Part shown: positions 56,511-64,000 of the stretch, piece by piece
Numbering within the stretch: the first letter of the stretch is position 1
How the letters are laid out: each line of letters opens with the position of its first letter
NCBI GenBank assembly: GCA_030762895.1
Contig: CM061068.1
Span: 44,791,615-44,855,614, forward strand
Length of the DNA stretch: 64,000 nt
DNA from: Sophora flavescens
Lineage: Eukaryota; Streptophyta; Magnoliopsida; Fabales; Fabaceae
Direction: 5' to 3'
Made by a program: the position numbers and the translations under genes
The notes under the pieces: model-generated
Database searches by the model: none
What the model was told of the DNA's origin: nothing
What the model saw: only the letters and a program-made list of their open reading frames with translations

Positions 56511-56836
56511 TGTTATCAGTGTAATATTTAACTAACCTAGAACAGTTAGATAGTTAGTTAGACAGTTAGAAAGTTAGTTAGAAATTAGCTAGAAGTAGTT
56601 AATTTACTAAGCTTGATCAACATGTATATATATACCTTTCTGTGTAACTAATCAAGTAGATGAATGAAAATTAGTTATCATTCACTCATCACTTCAGTTT
56701 CAATTCTCTGCTTTCTTCCTCTATTTTCCTCTCCTTCTTGCGATAACCTGTGCAAGGTTCTTTCAGTCCTTCATCCCTGTGACCACGATTTGGTCACTGT
56801 GTTCTTCAATTCTTCATTGAGTTCACCATTTCTACA
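56511..56836 (+). repeat. 3' LTR of the RE1-like copia element
   Basis: 326 bp with no difference from the 5' LTR that I could find by eye. Confidence 0.95.
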
Positions 56837-58637
56837 GATAGGGTTGGAAGAATGGGGGCCTTGCTCTTATTTGGAGGAATTCAGTGTCTTGTGAAATCAT
56901 CAATTATTATCGTATTTTTATAAATGCTGAGTTGGTGGATAATGGCAGAGGTAGGTGGAGGTTAACAGGCTTCTATGGAATCCCAGATAGAGGTAGAAAG
57001 CAGGAATCTTGGCAAATGCTTCGGAATTTAGCTAGCATGTCTCAGTTAGCCTGGTGTATCATTGGCGAGTTCAATGATATATTAGCAGTTTCTGAGAAGA
57101 AAGGCAGGGTTGCTCACCCTCAGTGGCTTCTGCATGGTTTTCGTGGTGCAGTTCAGGATTGTAACTTATCTGATATTCCTCTTGAGGGATATCCTTTTAC
57201 TTGGTCTAAATCTTTGGGTTCTGAAAGTATGGTGGAGGAGAGGCTTGATAGAGCCATGGTGACGCCGAATTGGGATTCTATTTACCCCGATGCTCATTTA
57301 ATCAAGTGTGTCGCTCCTATTTCGGATCATTCCCCTATCTTGCTTGGTATAATTGGTCAGAGTGCTCAGTTGAATCGTAGGCAGTTCCGTTTTGAGAATG
57401 CTTGGTTGCTTGAGGAGGAGGTTGATAGTGTGGTGAAGGAGAGCTGGGAGAAGGTTCAGGGTGATGACTTAGTGGTGAAAATTAAAATTTGTGGGTCTAC
57501 TCTAGATAGATGGGGGAGGCGCTTGAGGATAAAAACGTTTTATGATGTTTTTGGCTGGAAAACTAGACTGGAAGAAATTAGAGGTAGAGAGGATACAACA
57601 ACTATCAATGAAAGCATGGAACTAAAAAGGAAGATTAATTGCAAGGTGGTCCAGGAAGAGCTTTATTGGAAACAGCGGGCAAAGATGCATTGGATGCGCG
57701 ATGGAGACTCTAACACAAGGTATTTTCATGTCTCTGCTTCTTGTAGGAAAAATAAAAATAAAATTCAGAACTTGATGAGTCCTAATGGTGATATGGTTGT
57801 TGAGCAAGATGGTCTTTGTACTCTAGCGCATAATTACTTTGGCGAATTATTTCAAGAGCAGGAGGTTAATGTTCATGATGCTATAGTTGAGGTCCCTATG
57901 AAGTTGGAGGTGGATGATAATGAGGCGCTGCTCATGCCTTTCTCAGAGATGATGAATTTAGACTGGCCGCTTTCCAAATGCACCCGGATAAATGTCCGGT
58001 CCCGGATGGTTTGAATCCAGGCTTTTATAGACATTTCTGGTCTTTGTGTGGGAAGGATGTTATTGCAGCTTGTCGTACTTGGTTGGATTCGAGCTCTATT
58101 CCTACTGTTATGAATGGTACCAAGATTGCCTTTATTCCAAAATGTGAGCAACCAAACTCTATGAAGGACATGCGTCCTATCTCTCTTTGTAACGTTGCCT
58201 ACAAAATTTTGGCCAAAACTCTAGCTAACAGGTTAGCCAAAGTTATTTCTAAATGTATATTTGAGGAGCAATCTGCCTTTGTAGCTAGAAGATCAATTAT
58301 TGATAATGCTTTGGTGGCCTCTGAAATTGTTCATTATATGAAGTGCAGGGGAAAATGTAAGATTGGGGAAGCAACCCTGAAGATAGATATCAATAAAGCC
58401 TATGATAGAGTTAGCTGGCAGTACCTTCGTGCTATTATGATTAAAATGGGGTTTGCTAGTCGATGGGTGGATTGGATTTACATGTGAATTTCCTCAGTTC
58501 ACTATTATGTTCAGGTGAATGAGGAGGAAGTTGGACCGGTGATTCCGGGTCATGGCCTTAGGTAGGGTGATCCCCTATCCCCGTACCTCTGTATTATTTG
58601 TGCCGAAGGTCTTACTTCTCTAATTAGGAAAGTCGAG

Positions 58638-59854
58638 TGACACGCTGTCACACGCGGGTCAAAAAGAACGAGTGGTTTAAAAAAAACTGCAGCTAGGGCG
58701 CGACAACTCGGGTATCGTATCACAAGGACTCTTGGATTGTTATTAACCTCAAAATCAGTTTTTTTTTTTTTGGGGGTGGGGGGTTGAAGTTGAATGATTC
58801 AATTAAGAAAAACAATGCAAATAAATGATTATCAATAAGCTAAAAATGATTAATCTACTGTTTGCGGTTTCCCAACTATCATCGGTTCACATAATTCCAT
58901 GCCCTAAGCGGATTCTAATCCCCTTTCGATTGTAGCAACAATTAGACAAGTGCAATTGACACTACGAGATATATGTTCCTATTCCGAATTAAGCAAACGG
59001 ATTAAGACCTTTGTGAATTAAGCAAACACGATTGAACACACGTGAATTAAGCAAATGCGATTAGAGTAAGGAACATATGATCATCGAAATAAACCAATAC
59101 CTATCAAATATAACTTGAATTAAGCAAACAAGACATATAGGAAAACATTGAAACGGAAAAGCAATAAGATTGGGAATTATAGAACCTCAAGTGCGGCGGA
59201 AACCGATTACAGCAGACTAATCTCAGGGAATTAGTTCTCCATTACAAAGGAAACACAAAACCTAGAAAATAATTCGCAGCAGTGGATATGAAAAATTTCC
59301 CCCTAATCTGCCCTAAAACAACAATTTATAACCTTCAGAATCTGCGTCCGCTCGCGAGGCGAGGAGCCTCTCGTAAGGTGAATATTAAAAGTGGCGCGAG
59401 TTCAAAATTGGGTTCTCGTGAGGCGAGATGGTGATTCGCGAGGCGAGACCGAAAGGGTGACATTCTCTGGCATAGTCAGGCCTTTAGGCTCGCGTGGCGA
59501 GACAGTGATTCATGAGGCGAGACAGAAAGGGTGACTGTTGCTGCTCAGGCTGGTCTTCAGGCTCGCGAGGCGAGTAGCTTCTCGCGAGGTGAAACTTCCA
59601 GAATTGCAATTTTCACTGTTTTCTTCATTCCCTTGACTCTAAGTGCTTCCCATTTAACCTGAAAATATAAAATAGCAGTAAATGCTTTATTTGACTCAAA
59701 ATTAACTAAAATGCCCTAAACTACTTAAGAAACTCAAAATGTTGCTTGAGGAAAATTAAATCCAAATTTGGGCTAAAACGATATTAAACTCGAGTAATTG
59801 GTGCAAAAACCATGGTCTTACTAGTTATAAAACTAGATAACCAGAGGCTTATCA
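58638..59854 (-). repeat. Probable 3' LTR of the Athila-like element
   Basis: In minus orientation it starts TGATAAGCCTCTGG after the polypurine-like AAGTTTGGGGTATTT and ends ...CAGCGTGTCA at 58638. A block at 59345-59605 is packed with TCGCGAGGCGAG-type palindromes, as in the solo LTR at 39964. Its U5 part carries repeats of gaattaagcaaa (58990-59120). The right boundary rests on the polypurine tract only. Confidence 0.6.
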
Positions 59855-61207
59855 AAATACCCCAAACTTAAAATTTGCTTGTCCCCAAGCAAACTAAAAC
59901 TCAAAAAGACTCGAACTTGGCAAGCTTAAAGGATTCAATCAATTTCGCACAAATTTCATGCAATCTTAACAAAACAATTTTTCTTCAATGTTTTCCCCCC
60001 TTGCAACAATGTAATCCCCACATTCATTTACTTTAAACAATTGAGAATTCCATCATTCATGCAATCATTAATCTAAGTTGAGGATCCAAGTTACATACAA
60101 AAGGGAGATCACCAATTTCAAACAATTGCCTTCCTCATAAGGGCATTTAATATTTCACTCAATTTCACTCAGTTTGTCTAGGCAATCAACGAAAACATGC
60201 ATGCAACATCAAAAGGTCTTTTAAAGGTTGTAATGGGGCCTGGCTAAAGGTAGGATATTCAAAGGTACTAGGCTTAAGTCCCTAGGAACTAAGAGAGCAT
60301 GAGCATTTTGACACATTGAACTTCCACTCAAATTCCTTTTTCCATTTTTCCTTTTTGCTTTGGGTGACTACAGCCTTTTTCTTCTAATACCCTTTTTTGA
60401 CATTTTGTTAATTTCTTCTTCTTCTTTTTTTCTTTGCTTTTGGCTCCAACCTTCATTTTTTTCTTTTTCTCAACCCAGAATGACATATCAAACCTTGTAG
60501 CCACCCCAAACTTAGTTTCTTGCAACCCTTGTCTTGCTAAGCATCCATGCTCTCCTAATCCTAAGATTGGGTTAACATGGTTTTTCCAGATTTTTGGCTT
60601 ATAGCATAAGGTCATCAAGAAACAATAGGCTAATTAGGCTCAATGTGGCTAACTAGGGAACATGTATTAGGGATGGTTCTTTTAGGCCAAGTAGTTAATT
60701 CAAAGAAAATTGCCTAAATCATTTGATGCACCCACATAAGCATGCAAACCATGAAGAGATTCAAGCAAACCCGGGAAAGTGCAACTTGAAAGTGATTCAC
60801 ACAATTAAAAACATGTTGGAGGCTTAAATCCTCACCTGGACATTTTTCGTAAATTGTTTGACCGAGATTCAATCCCTAGTGTGTGCATCCCTTCACCCCA
60901 AACTTATCATAAATCATGCAATCACAACACAATATCTCAAAGTTCAATTTTCAATTTTTAAAACCTAGGGGGAAATCATCAACAGCCAACACATATCATG
61001 CAATCCATCTACGCAAAATTTGATTAAAATCCAACAAGCTCACCGACACAAGACTCAACACACATACGAATCAAAGCAACACAAACAAGGAAAACAAAAC
61101 AAAAACAAACAATCGGTTCCCTCCCCCACACTTAAGACATACATTGTCCTCAATGAAAGAACATAGATATAAAACAAGAGTGAGGGAAAGGAGAAGGTGC
61201 TCCCTGA
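59855..61207 (-). other. Non-coding region between pol and 3' LTR of the Athila-like element
   Basis: Minus strand: just downstream of pol lies a CATTGAGGACAATG...TTAAGTGTGGGGGAGG motif (about 61120-61160), a known mark of plant gypsy 3' regions. About 1.3 kb of T-rich, non-coding DNA follows, including (AAG)n-like tracts near 60420. No envelope-like ORF was seen. Confidence 0.6.
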
Positions 61208-64000
61208 TCAAGTTTTAGTGTAGGTGGGCTCTCCCAAGGAGAGCTCTTCAACGGTTGCATCTTCAGGCACCGAGCTCTCATGGAATAGCTTCAAGCGCTG
61301 CCCATTAACCTTAAAGACCTTGTTGCTACCTGCACTTTTTATTTCTACTGCACCATGAGGGAAAACATTAGTGACAACAAACGGGCCAATCCACTTGGAT
61401 CGAAGTTTCCCAGTCATCACCTTCAGGCGGGAGTTAAACAATAAAACCTGTTGGCCCACAGAGAATTCCTTCCTAGAAATCATCTGATCATGGAAGTGCT
61501 TAGTTTTCTCTTTGTAGATTCGAGAGCTTTCATAGGCTTCTAGCCTAAGCTCTTCAAGCTGCTGTAATTGGAGTTTTCTTTCAATGCCTGCTTTTTGCAA
61601 TTCCATATTACAGCTTCCGACCGCCCAATAAGCACGATGCTCAATTTCTACTGGAAGGTGACATGCCTTACCGAACACAAGTCTATAGGGAGACATCCCT
61701 ATTGGTGTCTTGAAAGATGTTCTTTGAGCCCAAAGTGCGTCTTCTAGACGGCGGCTCCAGTCCTTCCTATTTGGCTGCACCACTTTCTATAAGATCTGTT
61801 TGATCTCTCTGTTTGAGATCTCAGCCTGCCCATTAGTCTGGGGATGATATGCAGTAGAGACCCTGTGCACAACTCCATACTTTCGGAGTAAAGCTTCCAT
61901 GGTACGGTTGCAGAAATGAGTGCCTTGGTCACTTATGATAGCACGAGGTATTCCGAACCTGCAGAAAATATTGGACCTGACAAAATTTGCAACAATTCTA
62001 GAATCATTAGTCCTAGTGGGGATAGCTTCCACCCACTTTGAAACATAATCAACAACAAGTAGAATATAGAGAAAACCAAAAGATGCAGGGAAAGGACCCA
62101 TAAAGTCAATTCCCCACACATCAAACACCTCACAGAAAAGCATAGGTTGCTGAGGCATTTCACTCTTACGAGTGATGGCTGTACCTGCTGTCTGACACTC
62201 TCTACAAGTGCGGTAAACCTCATAAGCATCTCTAAAAATGGTGGGCCAGTAAAAACCTGAATCTAGGATTTTTCTTGTAGTCCTCTGTGGCCCAAAGTGT
62301 CCCCCTACTTGAGAAGCATGAGAAAAGTGCAGAATAGATTCAATCTCATAGTCGGGGACACATCTCCTAATTACCTGATCACTGCCAAACTTCCAAAGGT
62401 ATGGATCATCCCAAACATAATATTTGGCATCACTCTTGAGTTTGTGAATCTGTGATCTAGTTACACCTGTTGGAAAAACACCAGCAACAAGATAGTTAAC
62501 AATATCAGCAAATCAAGGAGTTACCCCATGTAACTGTAAAAGCTGCTCATCAGGAAAGTCATCCTGAATGGGGGAAGGATCTTCATTCCTCTCTATTCTG
62601 CTCAAGTGATCAGCCACTAAGTTCTCAGCTCCACTCTTATCCTTCATCTCCACACTAAACTCTTGGAGCAACAACATCCACCAAATCAATCTCGGTTTTG
62701 CTTCTGGTTTCTTCAGCAAGTACTTTAGAGCTGCATGGTCAGTGAAAACAACAACCTTGGAACCTAGCAAATATGATCTAAATTGATCAAGAGCAAAAAC
62801 AATAGCTAGAAGTTCCTTTTCAGTAGTGGTGTAATTAACCTGTGCAGCATCTAAAGTTCTAGAAGCATAATAAATCACATGGGCAGCCTTGCCCACCCTT
62901 TGTGCAAGGACCGCCTCCACAGCATAGTTAGAGGCATCGCACATAATCTCAAAAGGGAGGGTCCAGTCAGGAGGCTGGATGATGGGAGTGGAGGTCAATG
63001 CCTTTTTCAAGAAATCAAACGCCTTCTTGCAGTTGTCATCAAAGTTGAAAATGGCGTTATTCTTCAACAAGTTTGACAGAGGGAGAGCTATCTTGCTGAA
63101 ATCCTTTATGAAGCGCCTGTAGAAACCTGCATGACCAAGAAAATAGAGAATCTCGCGAACGCAAGATGGGTAAGGCAATGTAGAAATCACATCAATCTTA
63201 GCAGGATCTACTGAAATACCCCTTTCAGAAATAATATGCCCCAAAACAATTCCCTGTTCAACCATAAAATGGCATTTTTCATAATTCAAAACAAGGTCAA
63301 TTTCAATGCATCTTTCCAAAACCAGATTCAAACTGTTCAAGCATGCATCAAATGAGGAACCATAAACAGTAAAATCATCCACATGAACACTTCCATGAAA
63401 TTCTCAATATATTCAGTAAAAATACTAATCATGCATCTCTGGAATGTGCCAGGATCATTGCAAAGACCAAATGGCATCCTTCTGTAAGCAAAAGTGTCGA
63501 AAAGGCACGTGAAGGTTGTCTTATCTTGATCCTCTGGTGCAATGTGGATCTGAAAGTAACCTGAAAAACCATCAAGAAAGCAATAGTGTGATTTACCGGC
63601 TAGTCGTTCAAGCATCTGATCGATGAACGACAAAGGAAAGTGATCCTTTCTAGTAGCCTGGTTTAATCTCCTGTAATCAATGCAAACTCTCCAGCTATTC
63701 TGAACTCTAGTGGGAACAAGTTCATTATTTTCATTTTTCACCACTGTGAGTCCAGATTTATTAGGTACAACTTGCACTGGGCTCACCCAATTACTGTCAG
63801 AGATAAGGTATATGATACCCGCATGCAAGAGTTTTGTTACCTCCTTCTTCACATCATCAAGAATCAAGGGATTCAGCCGCCTTTGGGGCTGCCTAACTGT
63901 TTTAGCCCCATCCTCCAACAAAATCCTATGCATACACCTGGAGGGGCTAATACCTGGTATGTCAGCCAGGGTCCACCCAATTGCCTTCTTATGCTTCTTC
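61208..64000 (-). pseudogene. Athila-like pol (RT, RNase H, integrase), broken
   Basis: Minus strand from the edge: PGISPSRCMHRILLEDG (about 63960-63910), RRLNPLILDDVKKEVTKLLH, WRVCIDYRRLNQATRKDHFP (about 63690-63630), GFSGYFQIHIAPEDQDKTTF and RRMPFGLCNDPGTFQRC (about 63480-63430). A 1-base insertion near 63380 shifts the frame just before the catalytic MDD. Then LVLNYEKCHFMV, RNase H (IMCDASNYAVEAVL, TTTEKELLAIVFALDQFRSY) to 62513, a damaged zinc-finger stretch, the integrase core (GIDFMGPFP, ISDQGTHF, YHPQTNGQAE; 62158-61787), and a TAG in KQIL-stop-KVVQP at about 61787. The integrase C-terminus ends at 61208. At least one nonsense change and two frameshifts make it inactive. Confidence 0.88.

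Larger units (their letters stand above)
51719..56836 (+). mobile_element. Young Ty1/copia retrotransposon, RE1-like
   Basis: LTRs at 51719-52044 and 56511-56836 are 326 bp each and read as identical. The target duplication gatag flanks the element (51714-51718 and 56837-56841). The primer-binding site tggtatcgagc follows the 5' LTR and the polypurine tract gaagggggg precedes the 3' LTR. Total length is 5118 bp. It inserted into the endonuclease region of the LINE. Identical LTRs point to a very recent insertion. Confidence 0.95.
46165..58637 (+). mobile_element. L1-type LINE, interrupted three times
   Basis: In order: 5' minisatellite (46165-46214 and 50482-50592), ORF1 (50617-51540), endonuclease start (51537-51718), copia insertion (51719-56836), endonuclease rest and reverse transcriptase (56842-58637), then the Athila-like element from 58638. 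The remaining RT, zf-RVT and RNase H would lie beyond the window. Nested order shows the LINE is older than the three elements inside it. Confidence 0.75.
51537..58637 (+). pseudogene. LINE ORF2 remnant (endonuclease and reverse transcriptase), split by copia
   Basis: It starts MKILGWNYRGLGSPKAVPVL with the endonuclease signature, breaks at 51718 and resumes at 56842. Endonuclease: WCIIGEFNDIL (about 57055), FTWSKS, ERLDRAM, SDHSPIL (about 57325). Linker: WMRDGDSNTRYFH (about 57690). RT: PDGLNPGFYRHFW (about 58005), IAFIPKCEQP, MKDMRPISLCNVAYKILAK (about 58165) and LKIDINKAYDRVSW (about 58378). The copy is dead: there are frameshifts near 56855 and 57965, a stop at 58485, another near 58564, and then truncation by the Athila-like element. 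Confidence 0.85.
58638..64000 (-). mobile_element. Athila-like Ty3/gypsy retrotransposon, 3' part
   Basis: The plus-strand left border tgacacgctgtcacacgcgg cuts the LINE RT frame at 58637. On the minus strand, pol enters at the window edge, runs to 61208, and is followed by a ~1.35-kb non-coding region and the 3' LTR. RT/RNase H/integrase order and wording are of the Athila lineage. The 5' LTR, gag and second target duplication are outside the window. Confidence 0.8.

Noticed and set aside
60328..60618. Lys-rich 96-codon minus-strand frame
   Set aside because: Derived from T-rich, TTC-repeat sequence in the non-coding region of the Athila-like element. Low complexity, no motif.

Overview
The window looks like plant nuclear DNA from a dicot, probably a legume. 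The evidence is a spliced gene with GT-AG introns, plant-type retrotransposons (Athila-like Ty3/gypsy, RE1-like and Tnt1-like copia, plant L1-type and RTE-type LINEs, and a Cassandra TRIM carrying a 5S rRNA-derived LTR), hAT-type MITEs, and AT-rich intergenic DNA. I see no rRNA or tRNA gene, no CRISPR array and no bacterial-type gene. The legume assignment is an inference.

Only one host gene is intact. It is an eight-exon WD40 gene of the IPI3/WDR18/RID3 type (26090-38334, +), acting in pre-rRNA processing. Its first intron is about 9.4 kb and has filled with mobile DNA: a 500-bp hAT MITE, a Cassandra element, and an RTE LINE fragment split by a 5.3-kb copia element. Two other host loci, both on the minus strand and both keeping their introns, are pseudogenes: adenylate kinase (9823-12284) and the snoRNP protein NOP56 (about 15764-18334). 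They carry many 1-nt indels, while the WD40 gene has none across 1419 coding bases. The indels are therefore probably real decay and not base-calling noise.

Layout: 1-2415 holds retroelement debris, with two LTR copies facing each other across 7 bp. 2416-9800 is mostly unassignable AT-rich sequence. 9823-18600 holds the two pseudogenes. 18750-25570 holds a hAT MITE split by a solo gypsy LTR, a degraded LINE and smaller repeats. 26090-38334 is the WD40 gene. 38335-41400 holds a LINE 3' fragment with an inverted 5' end and a second solo gypsy LTR. 41868-50477 holds two 4.3-kb LTR-like units in opposite orientation, 55 bp apart. Each contains the same short acidic-protein ORF behind conserved splice signals. 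46165-58637 is an L1-type LINE interrupted by one of these units and by a copia element with two identical LTRs. 58638-64000 is the 3' part of an Athila-like element inserted into that LINE and running out of the window.

The strongest candidates for something undescribed are (1) the conserved ORF with leader exons inside the paired 4.3-kb LTR-like units, (2) palindromic short-repeat blocks that seem to have been exchanged between related gypsy LTRs, and (3) two independent inverted LTR pairs that could be transcribed as long hairpins.
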